From assembly GCF_014805685.1 (NCBI RefSeq), contig NC_060890.1, forward strand, positions 14,070,500 through 14,134,499: a stretch of DNA of 64,000 bases, given 5' to 3'. The notes beneath the pieces are model-generated. The model ran no database searches. It was not told the origin of the DNA and saw only the letters and a program-made list of their open reading frames with translations. The stretch comes from Silurus meridionalis. Lineage: Eukaryota > Chordata > Actinopteri > Siluriformes > Siluridae. Position 1 is the first letter of the stretch. Every line of letters starts with the position of its first letter. The translations under genes and the position numbers were made by a program. This document shows, one piece after another, positions 30,232-64,000 of the stretch.

Positions 30232-31904
30232 ATGACAGCTCGAGGCACTCCGAGTCGTTTTTTACAAAGCGTTCTGCAGAACGGAGTCGGTCGGTACGTG
30301 TGTCAGCTGAAACGCGTGTCTCTTATTTTCTCTAAAAACGGACAGAGCTCCTTAGGGGTCAGGTAAGTGATTTAATACAAACGGTGTATTCAGATTATTC
30401 CACCCTGTATCTATACTCACTGACTGTTATATTAGGCACGCATACAATATAGATGCATATTGAAGGAGATACAGGAACATAATCACCAGAACCAGTAAGT
30501 TCAGGGAAAAGCTTTTTTCCATCCACCTTCACCCTACTGAACTCTACACTGTTAGATCACTGTATAAACACTGTATATAACTTCTGTACAATTATACATA
30601 CAATGTACATATTATTGTCTACACATATTGTGCCTTACATACATCAGCACTACTATTTTCATGTGTATCTATATATACCTTACTGTACATTCTGCCTAAT
30701 ATTGCACATTCGATATAGATATAGTGGACTTGTTTATTCAGCTTGCACATTTATTTCAATGCCATAAATTTATAACCTTCTACTTGTTGTTCCTTTAAAA
30801 CACTGTCTGCACGTTTCTTTTCCAATGCCATAGCCATAGAACCATTTACTTGTAATTTTCGACAATGTCCACACATCTCTGCACTGCTATAGGCTTCACT
30901 GTACATGCAGTGTACCTGTACTATGCAATGACAATAAAGTTTTATCTATCTATCTATCTATTGCAGGTGTACAGTTACTGAATATCTGTCATGTAGCTGT
31001 CATTAGCCAACCAAAATTTAGTAGTGAATATAAAATGTTTACATTTATAGATTGTATAACCGCTACTGCAATAGATTTTAAGAAATTAAAAGTCCCCGTC
31101 TCTACCCCCTGGCTAATACTAAATGTACACAGAAAAAGAACAAACTACATCATTTTTTTACATCCAAACCTAGAGACCTAATAAAGCAGTAAATTAAAAC
31201 ATTTTATTTGCTGCTGTATCTAATACACTTTTAGTGTTTTAGTAGTCAGTGGTGCTACTTTAGGGTTCTTTACCTCTGATGAGCAGTAAGAAAGGGACTA
31301 AAAATTAGTGTATAGCAGTAGATAGGCTATAGTTAATATATAGTTATAATATAATTATATACCTATTAAAACTGCCATTGAGTATAAACCCATGGTTGGT
31401 AGGTTTTTTCTAATAAAGTGTAAATACGAAAAGTTCTTGCAGTTTTTTTTTTTTTCGACAGGGAGTTCATTGAGGAAGGTGTGGTTGACTTTGCCAAAAA
31501 GAACCCGGGAATTGTCGTCTATGCCTCTCCTCAGTCATGCAGAATTCCAAAAATAGTTGCTGAATATCGTAAGTAGGCTTTAATTTTTACTTATAAAATG
31601 TAAGTATTAGATTACTGACATTAATGTACTTAACAAAAAACAAATACAAATAATGTGGAGAAAGTTAAATTACTTTTTCTATTTTGTCTGCACAGTCAAT
31701 GGCAATGTGAAGAGTGAGCTTGTCACCAATAAAACGTCACAACAGATTGCAGAGTTGGTTACTAAAATGGCCAACCAGTCTGGCCTGGACATCATTCGCA
31801 TCCGAAAGCCTTTCCACACAGACAGCCCAAGTATCCAAGGCCAGTGGCATCCGTTCACCAACCGGCCTCCCAGCACAAAACCAGTTGGACCACAGGCTCA
31901 ATGA
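30232..31904 (+). CDS. mrpl43: Mitochondrial large-subunit ribosomal protein mL43, 3 exons, 148 aa
   Basis: Component of the mitochondrial 39S ribosomal subunit; it has the L51/S25/CI-B8 thioredoxin-like fold (family knowledge). Exons 30232-30362, 31462-31568 and 31696-31904 give one frame. [11 protein letters not shown]...NGVGRYV is the typical N-terminus. REFIE...[13 protein letters not shown] and the strongly conserved [20 protein letters not shown] identify the family. The end is a short Pro-rich tail, matching short mL43 forms rather than the 215-residue human isoform. The start is the first ATG and gives the homologous N-terminus. Poly(A) signal AATAAA at 32045-32050. Confidence 0.96.
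30520..30961 (+). repeat. Non-LTR retrotransposon 3' end with (TCTA)n tail
   Basis: In mrpl43 intron 1. The stretch ends in CAATGACAATAAAGTTTT followed by (ATCT)n at 30942-30961, a tail typical of teleost non-LTR 3' UTRs. The body is AT-rich, with repeated TGCACATT/TGTACAT words and no open frame. The clade is not recognised. Confidence 0.45.
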
Positions 31905-33384
31905 CCACTTGACCTCAATTTCTACTTCTGCTAAACTTTACTGAGCACTGAATATAGACTGGTTAACTCTTCTATCAGCCTGTTCTTGGAAATTGGATCA
32001 ACATTGTATTGTGTAGATTGTATTCTGAAATGATGTACTGAAGCAATAAATAATAATAAAAAAAAAACATATGGCCACTGTAGAAAATTAATTTATTGGA
32101 TACATTGGAAAAGAAACATTGGATATTAGAGCACGCTATTAATATTGTACATTGCATGCTTAATATTGGAAATAGGTAATCCAAAATCTTTACAGTGACT
32201 GGGAGAAAAGATATGCAAGTGATAAAACATTGTTTTTCATTATTCTGTCTCTTCCCATAAAATGTGAAAATGAAAAGTGGACACAGTTTCGAACAAAATA
32301 AACCATGTTGTCGATGTAAATGGTTTAGTATTTATATTAAATAGTTGTATCAAAGCAAGCCATTCTGGCACTAATGATACATGAACACTTTGGAAAATCT
32401 TATCTCTAGCCTTTCTGATATACTAGAATAAAAGAAAATAATCACTGTGCCTTACAGTGGCTTTGGGTTGAAGGAGAAAACACTAGTGATGTGGGGTATA
32501 AAACAAAACACAGCTAAAGATTGAAAGTTTTCCCTCGTGGTGGTGTATCTATTAATACATTCAACATATTACAGTTGGATTAGACAAGTGTGCTCCAGTC
32601 ACATTATCTTTCCTCTGTGAAGACTCGCTTGACCTATTCTGTGGATTACAGCATGATCTAAATATGGCGCTGTTGCTAGGTGACAGCTACATATAGGACA
32701 TATAAATGGGCCTGATACACTTGATTGAATTTGCAGATGCAAAACAGCACAGAATGGGCCTTTTGTTTCTTTTAATGTTATTATATTAGATAATATTTTC
32801 TCACTAAAAAACAGGTTCACAAAAATCACAACTTTCTGTAAACGGAAAGAATTGACAGATACTCAAATTCTGTCAAACATGTAGAAAGAGAATTTTCCGA
32901 GTATGAAAATTAGTGCAATAAATATCAGTAAATTCCTTAATGTGGGAAAAATTTTGTACAGTGACCCCCACATTTTCAGCCCTTCATCTACTGTCCATGA
33001 TTCCAGCATGTTCATTAGTAGATATCAGGAGTGAGCTTTCTGCAGTGAACAAATGGTGGTAAAGCTTTCAGAGAACAATGGAAATGTATATATAAATATA
33101 AGGTTTAGTACAAGACTTAAACATAACCCAAATGTTTATCATAAAAATACTTACACAGTAGATCAGTCATGTGATGTGTTTATCACAGGAAGTGTTTCAG
33201 TATGTTATTACTCCTAGTGCAAGTGATTTATATTTATATTGCAATTTACTGTAATTCACTTGCATGATGGATGTATGACGGTCAGTTTTGTCATAAAGTC
33301 ATAATGTTTGAAGGTAAAATGGAAAGTAATATGCTCTGGTGCACTCTATTTTATGATAAAAATAAATAAAACATCACAGATACT

Positions 33385-33425
33385 ATTGTGATATTCCCTC
33401 TGGGATGAATAAGCAATCTATTTAA
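33385..33425 (+). repeat. Non-LTR tail fragment
   Basis: GATATTCCCTCTGGGATGAA resembles the conserved end of fish LINE/SINE elements that terminate in TCTATC repeats; only this end is left. Confidence 0.35.
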
Positions 33426-34188
33426 TTGTCTGTTTTTTGTAAGCTGCTCATTGACAAAAACACCAGTCAAGTGCAGAAAGCCATTAATGACAAGTGTAAC
33501 GAAAGGCCAAGCTTTATGCCACTGATCAGTACAAACACTGTTATACAAAGGTCATACTGTACTATACATTATGTTCAGAAATATTACAGCCTTCCAGACT
33601 AGTCTGCTAATGTAAAGAAAAATGATTCACATCAGTTAACACCACTTAAGCTCAGTCATTGATCTAATAAAAAACAAATTCAATTAGTTAGACCTTAATT
33701 TAAACTGATACGGTTCCTAATTTCGCAAATGTTTGTTTTTGGTGTATACGTCTCTCAAGGTGAGCAAACATTTTGTTAAAGGTAGAAGAGAGGACGATAT
33801 TATATAAAATAATAGATTTAATAATGTCTAGGTTATGTGGGTCATGTGTCAGTGCAGCTCTGTATTTTTATATTTTTATTTTTAATCCTTCATCTGAACA
33901 AGTACTGTAATAGCTGGAAAGTGATACTGACTTTGCCAAGAGCATCATGCATTAATCAATGAAAATTTTGTTATAATGATGACAATTTCACTTCAAGTGG
34001 CTCAGGGCCAAGATGCCGCATTTTAACAATGCTGCAATGTCCTCTGGAGAGCATTTGAATGCAACCCCCAGTTTCTCTACATTTTGCTGTGTTGTCACTA
34101 TTCTAATAACAACTCCTTTTAACAACATTGATTTCTTTTGTTAGTCTGTGTGAAACAAACTTGGCTTTATCCCCTCTGGACAACACTT

Positions 34189-34191
<3 letters not shown>

Positions 34192-34247
<56 letters not shown>
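34192..34247. repeat. (AT)n microsatellite
   Basis: Uninterrupted AT dinucleotides in the intergenic region. Confidence 0.95.
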
Positions 34248-34248
<1 letters not shown>

Positions 34249-34984
34249 TTATGTATAAGTATATGTGTATGCTATAAATGAAAATACAATGTATTTCATT
34301 GGGTGGTGAAAATAGGCTTAAGCACTGTCAAGACTGCAATAGGTTCCTTTGTTCATAGCATGTTTACCATTTACTAAGTTTGTTCTGACCTTCAGCATCC
34401 AGGCTTTGTCTTTTGTCTTAGATCCTGCACTGAATTTATCTCTCTTTTTTTACAAAAGCTGTTATAAAAGCTCTAAATTCAATTTAAATAACTACCATCA
34501 ATGAGATTAAATTTTACAATTAAATATCAGTGGGTGCAATTTTTCTTTAACTGCTAAGGACAGTTTAAAGATTCTTCTTGGATCAAGTGTATTAGCATTT
34601 TGTAAATGTGTGCAAGGTTGGGGGTTTAATGATTGTAGGCCAAGAATGCTTGCAATTATAGCAAATATAATGTACATACACTGATCATGTATTTACTTAA
34701 TTTACTTTTTTTTACCCCAGTTAATGTATATACCTTTTTATGTAGTTCTTTCCTCTGCGTGTTTATGCTCTCAAAGTCCTCTGAGTACATGATCTGTATT
34801 TGGTCTTTCCCTTATCACTTCAGATAAAATAAATATTTGTTTTACAACACTATGCTATCAAACAATACTATTATTAATGCGAAGTCCTCAAAAACAAAAA
34901 GAACATTTAAATCACGGTTCATAATATCTAAAGGACTTGAGGTGTACATCAGGATACAGTGCAAATACAGCATAATACACCACA

Positions 34985-34990
34985 TTTATT
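34985..34990 (-). terminator. sema4g: sema4g poly(A) signal
   Basis: Minus-strand AATAAA about 80 nt after the sema4g stop. Confidence 0.4.
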
Positions 34991-35070
34991 TTAGGTAATA
35001 AAATACAGCTTTAACAACAGTTAAGATTCCCTCCAATAGGTGCCACAACCCTTATTAGTAAGAGATCAGG

Positions 35071-57090
<22,020 letters not shown>

Positions 57091-60000
57091 GATATTAGTA
57101 CAGATGGCAGATAGAATCCTTCCAGATCCTTGAGAGACCACTTTGTCTAGACTCTTAAGAGATTCCTAACTCATCCTCCTGCTGTTAATAGTTTCCCTCT
57201 GCACAGAAAAATAAGAGAATAATGACTTTCCCCGTCAGATATTCTCACAGGCAAAATAATTAATATTGCATGCATTTACTGTCACTGAAACTTTTTCCAT
57301 GCATACAAGAGGGATCAAATTAGTGAACGTCATATGCTCCCTGCTGTACATAAAGCTCACAAAGGGGTACCTTCAGCAATTACATAACAATGCAGAAAAA
57401 GAGACAATCAAATATCAGGGTTATTCAAAGGTGGCACGTCATAAAATGTAGTTATGCTTATAATTTTAATACTTTTAGGACCTTGTGAGTATCTAGTGAT
57501 CCATCGTATGCCATGTTGTTAGGTCAAGTAGTAACAGAGAAGCACTCTACTGTATCTACCTGAATCTTAAATCTTATAATTTGGACATTGTATAAATCAT
57601 ACTCAATTTCCTAATGATTAATTACTTTTTTTTTAAATAACCCATAAATAGATAGATAGATAATTCATTGTGGAAAGTTAGTCAAATTACTTTACTTAGA
57701 TGTGTACATAGCTGGTTCATTTCAGTCGTATTGGCCCTGCTTAACATTTTGACTTAAGTAAAATAACAAAGGATGTACATGAAAATTATTTATAATATAT
57801 CTGACACAGACCATGTACTGTTATCATGTAGATGATGTTGGATGTTGTGTTACAAGCTCCACTTCTTTCATTTTGTACTGCATTGAACACTCTCTGCAGT
57901 TATCTTAGGTATAATATAAAAAACATCTAGAATAGCAAATTAATGATTATTATTATCAATTGAGACTCATCAGCCCCACATATCATTATATCATTATGAA
58001 ATCTCTGTCCCAATATTTCCTTCAAAACCTTTTAAAGGAATTGACAATTACTGACAAAAAAGTATATTGTACAATATTAGAGCTGTTATGTTCATATAAC
58101 ATTTATTGGCATTCTACATTTATCCTTAAATTAAAAAAAATAATAATTACAAATCCTTTTCCATAGCTAAAATTGGTCTTAGAAATGGAGTCATTACTGA
58201 TAAGACCATCTGTCAGCCAATCTATAATCCATGCTTAAAATTTAGTTTGACATTTCCACAGATGGCATTGAAATCCAATAAAATCACCCAAATCTGTGCT
58301 TTAATGTGCTGTCTGTTTAAATCCTGGTAATCTACCTGAAACGTGCTAAACGGCTGCATGACAATTTTAAGCATATCGAGCTTCTATAACTAATCATTAA
58401 CAAAACATTTGTTGAACTGAAAATTTTAAATAAACCTTACTGTCCAGTATTTCCTGAATATAATTTATTTGGTAAAATACATAATTAATTGCTACTGTCA
58501 ACAGTATATCCTGACCTCTGACTGATCCTATAGAGATTAAGTATATAAAATGACCGGACAAATATAACACTTTATGAAACGGTTGCAAGTCCCTGAATAA
58601 AACTTCAGAACTAATGCACTTATGATTTGCTGTCATAAGTACAAAGAAAAACAGGAATGAAACAAGTCCATATCATGTGCAACATAATACCAGCGCAAGT
58701 GTGGGCTGTTGTCAATACAATCCAAATGCTGGTATTCCAAAATATAATCTCATGTGTTACAGGCTCTATGTAAACTGACACAAGTGGATTTTTCTAGAAG
58801 AAATGCACCAGTGCAGAACATCACCCCCACAATTCAAATAAGCCAAGAGACACAAGTCTATTGGCAACAAAATAAAAGAAGCAGTTTTTTTTTAATGTTC
58901 AAGCTTTCAATATAGTATACATCATGCATGCTTTTGATCATTTCTAAATCTGTCTTATGTTTAATCCTTTTCTCAATCAGTATGAGAAAACCTAATTTCA
59001 GCATTAGCATCCCAAGTAAAAAATAAAACTCATAAAACCACAATTTTATCCTGCCTTTCCCTCTAAAAACATATTTATTCATGTTATAATTAATGGTTTA
59101 TAAGTATGCTTAATAATAAATTGCCTAAAATGCATAATTATTAAGTGCCAGGAATATTTATATGTGGAAATAAATTTAGACAAATATATGATGTAAACAC
59201 TTTAATATTTATAAAGTAAAGATTTATTTATTGTTAGTGGATGCTGTAATATTTTACTTAATTATATATAGTCTTATAAAATATACAGTATATAAAAGAC
59301 AATCTGATTAAATCATGGTCTAATTTATCAGTATTGTTTACTAAATTGCATGCACATAATCTCCAAACAGGAGACTCTATAATTAATGGTGATGCCTCAT
59401 TCGGTGATTGTATTAAAAAATAAATAAAACAGATTACAGCCAGTAACACAGGCTACTCAACTCACATAAAAGTTCACTATGCATTACTGTAGTAGACTAG
59501 TGATGAGATGAGATTATGAGATGGTGAACATGGATAGTTTTAAAAGAACTGAATTGATCAAATGGTCAAGGTGAGTTACTTGGCTATCATTTTTGTTTTT
59601 CTAACAGTGACATATCAGATGCTATCAGCAAATGAACAAACAGGAATCCAGAGCACTGCTCACCCTCATTTATTTGCATATAGGCAACACATTGTTTTTT
59701 TATTCAACAGTGGTGCAGTTATAACGTAGAATTTGTAATACATTTCAAATACAGTACATCACTTACTGCTTACCTGAATCTACAAGATAAAAACAACTTA
59801 AGGCTCTCGTGTAAAATACCTTATGAGTACTCCACAGAGAACAGGCATGATTGCACACCACTGCGGCATTTTTAAAGGACACTTCTGGCACACTTTAAAA
59901 GTCACCTTCACCTGCTTGTTTCATCTGCACTGACATATGCAAGGGATTGCATATGTAGATTGATTCGTAGCGTCTAATACAAGTTTAATAGAATGTGCAA

Positions 60001-60200
60001 CTTCAAATAAAAGACTAGAATAGGTTTCCAGGTACTGTACCTCTCAGCCTGCATCCTCGGAACAGAAATAGCCAATGCAGTGCGTTACCGTAGAAACCCG
60101 GAGCTCTTGTGTGTGCGTGTGTGCGTGTGCGCGCGTATATGTGTGACCCACAGTAGCTGCGCGCGATTTAACACACACTGCAAACGCGCGCGGTTCAATG
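57091..60200 (-). promoter_or_regulatory. sema4g: sema4g 5' UTR, 5' intron and probable promoter
   Basis: The start exon seems to begin at 57198 (acceptor CTGTGCAG on the minus strand) and has an in-frame TAG before the first ATG. AT-rich sequence without a recognised gene follows. Near 60041 a minus-strand donor (GAGAG/GTACAG) closes a candidate 5' non-coding exon, and at 60100-60220 there is a CpG-dense island-like patch with GCGCGCG. This is the most promoter-like sequence upstream of sema4g. Not proven. Confidence 0.4.
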
Positions 60201-60573
60201 TCCAAGGTGAAGACACGCCTACGTGTTAATATTCATTACATCAGCCATAAACCACGCCCCCAGTGCATTAATTTTCTGAAAAAGCATCTGCAGGAGCATT
60301 TGAGGCACACAGACGAACAAAAACGCCACAAATATACACGTATTTTGTTATTTAGAGCCGAACTTAAATAAGTTTGGATACCCCAAGTCGTATATGTTAA
60401 TGTAGTCTTTTATTGCCTGAATAAGGATAAGTTTGTCCAGCAATCTATTAAGGACCGATTTTGAGCTGTGCAATGATATTTAAATGCTTAGTAAATGCTG
60501 GGCAAATTCATGTATGAACTTTTCATGTAGCCAATTCGTCAATTAAATTATATTTTTTTAATTCTCGTATTGC

Positions 60574-60651
60574 ATACAACATATGAACCGCTGTGGCGTC
60601 CCCTAATGGGAGAAGCCGGAAGAAGAGGAAGAAGTATAGAATACAACATAT
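60574..60651 (+). mobile_element. Very short RTE 3'-end insertion with 11-bp target site duplication
   Basis: The insert (about 60585-60640) is the RTE terminal text CCCCTAATGGGAGAAGCC plus a GAAGAAGAGGAAGAAG tail. It is flanked by perfect repeats ATACAACATAT at 60574-60584 and 60641-60651. Confidence 0.85.
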
Positions 60652-60929
60652 AGACTTAGGTGCCATTCGTGACTCTGGCGCCACCAAAAGGCGATGCAGC
60701 ATTATTACCACTTCTGTCATCTGTTTTTTGACTCCTTTTAGATAAAATACCTATTTAAACTGTCCTGAATTCAGTCACGAATATTTGTAATGTTCTGTAT
60801 ACGACCACGTGTCTGGGTAACCAGTAATAGATTTATATTTTCCTTTTAGATAATAACTCTTATCTTTTACATTTATATTTATGGAATTTTGCAGATGATT
60901 TGCATCATGCTTGGTACCAGACATAACTA

Positions 60930-61515
60930 ACTCCTAACCCTATACCAACCCTAACTCATTTCTAACCCAATCCAAGACCCATTTTACTCCGAACCCCACT
61001 TCATTACCAAACCTCTCCCAGCCCCCACCTCATTCCCATCCCTCTCCCAACCCCAACTCACTCCCAGCCCCACCTCACTCCCAGCCCCAACTAACTTCTA
61101 ACCTCATCACTTTCCCAACCCCAACTCACTCCCAACCCTCTCCCAGCCCTAACTCACTCCCAACCCTCTCCCAACTCCAACTCACTTCTAAACCCAACTC
61201 ACTCCCAACCCTCACCCAATCCCAACTCACTCCTAACCCCAATTTACTCCTAACCCCAACTCTCTTCCGACCCTCTCCCAACCCTAACTCACTCCTAACC
61301 TTAACACTTTCCCAACCCCAACTCACTGCCAACCCTCTCCCAGCCCCAACTCACTCCCAACCCTCTCCCAACCCCAACTCACTCCTAACCTCAACACTTT
61401 CCCAACCCCAACTCACTCCCAACCCTCTCCCAATCCTATCTCATTCCTAATCCCAACCCTCTCCTAACCCCAACTCACTCCTAACCCCAACTCACTCCTA
61501 ACCCTTTCCCCTCTG
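60930..61515. repeat. Degenerate C-rich minisatellite
   Basis: Irregular arrays of CCCAACCC, CTCACTCC, CTAACCCCAA and CCTCTCCCA words. A higher-order period of 90 nt is visible between 61291 and 61381 (both start ACTCCTAACC). The complementary strand is G-rich, with many GGG runs. Confidence 0.8.
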
Positions 61516-64000
61516 CAAACCCCATCCACAAGCATTTACTGCTTTTAGGCAACTTCTTTTAGACACGTGTTGATTAATCCTGTTTTCCACACTTGAATAT
61601 TTATGGATGTGTTGTAAAATTAAAAAGCAACAGAAGCTATCAGTTAATAATATTATTTGGACTAGAAAATTTACATTTGTGGTTTTGCCGCCTGAGAATG
61701 TCGTGTAGAAGAAGACGAAGGAGAAACTGGAAGAGAAGGAGGAAGCGGATTTAAAGGGGTTTTACGTCACCAATTTCCTCTTACACATGACAGCTGCTGA
61801 AACCCACTTTTATTTTCCATTACTGTACGCTATAGGAACAATCAGAACCGGGTTTTTACTAGTTTTATTTTCTGGCAACAACAGACACGTTTTCTCCAGA
61901 GGGTAGATTTTTTTGTTTTTATTATTATTGGAAAAGCTAATAAACCGTGGTAACTGGGTTGAAATGTTCACATGCCAACTGGGCAGCGTGTGAAAGGAAC
62001 ACGTCGCCCTGTGTAAAATAAAAGCAGATGCCGAACAGGACGTGTACAGGGTAAGTTTATTGAGGCTGTTCAGAGAATTACACAGTGGACCAGCTATAAA
62101 CATTTACACTCGATTTTTGGATATATTTTTCTTAGGGAAAAGCTGAAATCACTAGCTAGGACTAGTTAGCTTGCTAATATATGTATGTATGCCGACCACA
62201 ATAGTGTCTTCACGTCTAAATAATCACCTTTAGCCAAAAAAAATAATATTAATAAAACAAATAATGAATTAAAAGTGTAGTTTACACTAAGTTTTAGTTT
62301 AACGGTAGATTTAGATTGATGATTTTATGAATGTAGCTAGCATGTTGCGCTTGATTAGCATTGGTAAGCCAGGCTGCTTACCTAGCGACAAGTTAACGCC
62401 GGGTAGTTAATCTGATGTTAACCAGTGTTGGTAGTCGTTAAGATAACATGTTTTAAATAATTAAACTCGTTGCAATGTTGAACAATTTTATTAAACTTGG
62501 ATTATGTGACTTGTGGAGGCTGAAACGGGTTTGCACGCCAGGTATATACTGTACATATATATATATCGCTGTATATGCATTGTGACGCCAGTTTACTGTA
62601 TGTTTCGATACAGAAGCAGAGAGAAAGTGAATATGTTGGTGATTTTCATTCACATGAATCAGTGGGTAAAACCTCAGCAACGGCGGCATGGAGACAGATT
62701 TTTTGTGCATTATTTTGCTATATTAATATGGCACAGGTGTGGAACCTGTTACCATATTACATTACTGCCTTACTGTTGATCTCAGCTTGGATCAGATACG
62801 GGTTTGTACTACAGCAGTAATAGAGAAGCCACCTGTTCAGAGAGATGAGATGGATATCTATGTGCATGCAGTGGCAAGAACTCAGTGGTTTTGCTTCACA
62901 CTTTAAATCGTATTGGACACCGACCAGAAATAAGAAATTCACTAATATATTCAAGGATAAACCGATCTGACCTGCTGTTAAAGTATGATATTGAACTACC
63001 CTTTGTTTATTAGTTGCTTTGTTTATTATTAGTGGTCATACATGCATGATACATAGAATTAGGTGTTTGTTTAACGCAATACACAGAGGTCCTATATGAA
63101 GATTAATTGAAGAAATATTACACTGGTTTTTCAGTGGAGGTATTGACCTTTTAATATTATTATTAGTCACACTGTATACGTTGATTCATGTAAAACATTT
63201 TAAGGCCTATGACTAAGCCTAACTAAGTGTTTGATAACGTGTTTTTAGTGCCATATTATATTATGATCCTCCAACAGTAAAATGCTAACTAGGTTTGTGC
63301 AGAACATCAAAAACATCAAGTTTTGTTTATATGCAACAAATGAGCTAAAAGCCTAAAACAGACACCGGACTGCGAATGCCTGGAAGAGGGTTCAGTGGAC
63401 AGATGAGTCCAAATTGTACTTTTTTGGCAGAATAACTTGTGGACTGAGAACAAGAAAGACATTAGCCGGCTGCCTCACACCCAAGTTAAATCAAGTCAAG
63501 ACGCTTTTATTGTTTTCTACCATATATAGCTGACTTAGTACAAAGTGAAAACCCACCCTCAAACATGGAGGTGAAAGGTAATGGTTGGGGTTGTTTTGGA
63601 GCAGGGAAAAATATTACACTTGAAAAAAATACTTAACCAACATGGCTTCTATGCCATACTTTAACACCATGCAATTCCATCTGGACTGGGGCTAATTGGA
63701 ACTTAACCATACAACAAGCGTTATTTCGAGAGCTGGAGAGCTGGCCTGCCCTGTCACCGCAAACATAAATCTTATAGAACTGCTGTGGCATGAACTGAAG
63801 ATCAGAAAGAAATCGTTGTAATCATCAGTTAGTGAAGAATACTTTTGGCAAGTTTTACAAGAGGCATGACGAAGTATTTCAGCCAAATGTTTCGAGAAAC
63901 TGTGTGTTTTTAAAATAAAGTTTAATATCTGTATGTTTATATATTTTTTTTAAGTAAATCATCATACCATACCATATTTATTTTTAGTTTGTTGCATATA
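61516..64000. other. Region beyond sema4g, with possible first exon and promoter of another gene
   Basis: No long coding frame. At 62029-62050 an ATG opens eight codons (MPNRTCTG) running straight into a good donor (ACAGG/GTAAGT), preceded by a CpG-moderate stretch. By human synteny the next gene could be slf2, but no following exon is visible. The rest is AT-rich, with a Tc1 remnant near the end. Confidence 0.2.
63350..63900 (+). mobile_element. Degenerate Tc1-like transposase remnant
   Basis: Translation fragments such as QWTDESKLYFF, GNGWGCFGAG and ELLWHELKIR match Tc1 transposase motifs, with many stops. Between about 63484 and 63553 an unrelated stretch starting TCAAGTCAAGACGCTTTTAT interrupts it, similar to common fish repeat text. 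Confidence 0.6.

Larger units (their letters stand above)
31905..35070. other. Convergent intergenic region mrpl43 / sema4g
   Basis: The two genes point at each other across 3.2 kb. Besides poly(A) signals it holds (AT)n at 34192-34247 and a LINE/SINE-like tail fragment at about 33385-33425 (TTCCCTCTGGGATGAATAA). No coding signal was recognised. Confidence 0.6.

Noticed and set aside
60930..61515. Interstitial telomere array
   Set aside because: CTAACCC words occur, but the true TTAGGG/CCCTAA hexamer is not tandemly repeated; it is a different minisatellite.

Overview
This window is ordinary nuclear DNA of a vertebrate, almost certainly a ray-finned (teleost) fish. The genes are split by GT-AG introns. 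The intergenic DNA is AT-rich, with many (AC)n, (AT)n and (AG)n tracts. The interspersed repeats are typical of fish: Tc1-like transposons and their internally deleted derivatives, RTE-type and L2-type LINEs, a tRNA-derived SINE and a Ty3/gypsy fragment. The Tc1-rich content would suit a catfish or related otophysan, but that is a weak inference. I found no bacterial, CRISPR or viral system and no convincing undescribed gene system; the unusual features are in repeat/gene architecture.

Six protein-coding genes were rebuilt exon by exon, and each gives a continuous frame with consistent splice phases. In coordinate order they are: chac2 (181-1387, minus), a glutathione-specific gamma-glutamylcyclotransferase; llgl2 (3494-14225, minus, 23 coding exons, 1001 aa, plus a 5' non-coding exon near 20.4 kb), a Lethal giant larvae polarity protein; galk1 (22840-25501, minus, 8 exons, 399 aa), galactokinase; twnk (26666-29363, minus, 5 exons, 733 aa), the mitochondrial replicative helicase Twinkle; mrpl43 (30232-31904, plus, 3 exons, 148 aa), a mitochondrial ribosomal protein transcribed divergently from twnk; and sema4g (35071-57090, minus, 14 coding exons, 882 aa), a class 4 transmembrane semaphorin. 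A weak candidate first exon of a further plus-strand gene lies at 62029-62050.

The genes do not form a pathway. twnk and mrpl43 are both mitochondrial and share an intergenic promoter region of about 0.87 kb. twnk-mrpl43-sema4g is an ancient neighbour group, also adjacent in human 10q24; llgl2 and galk1 correspond to human 17q25; chac2 maps to human 2p16. The window therefore joins three ancestral blocks.

Repeats concentrate in sema4g introns 1, 6 and 7. Intron 1 (11 kb) holds a tandem pile of RTE, inverted RTE, Tc1/gypsy/Tc1 composite, L2 and Tc1 end. An RTE fragment also sits exactly at the first coding splice donor of llgl2. Between sema4g and the end of the window lies a C-rich/G-rich minisatellite of about 0.6 kb. 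Exon boundaries were placed by eye from splice sites and homology and may be off by a base in places.
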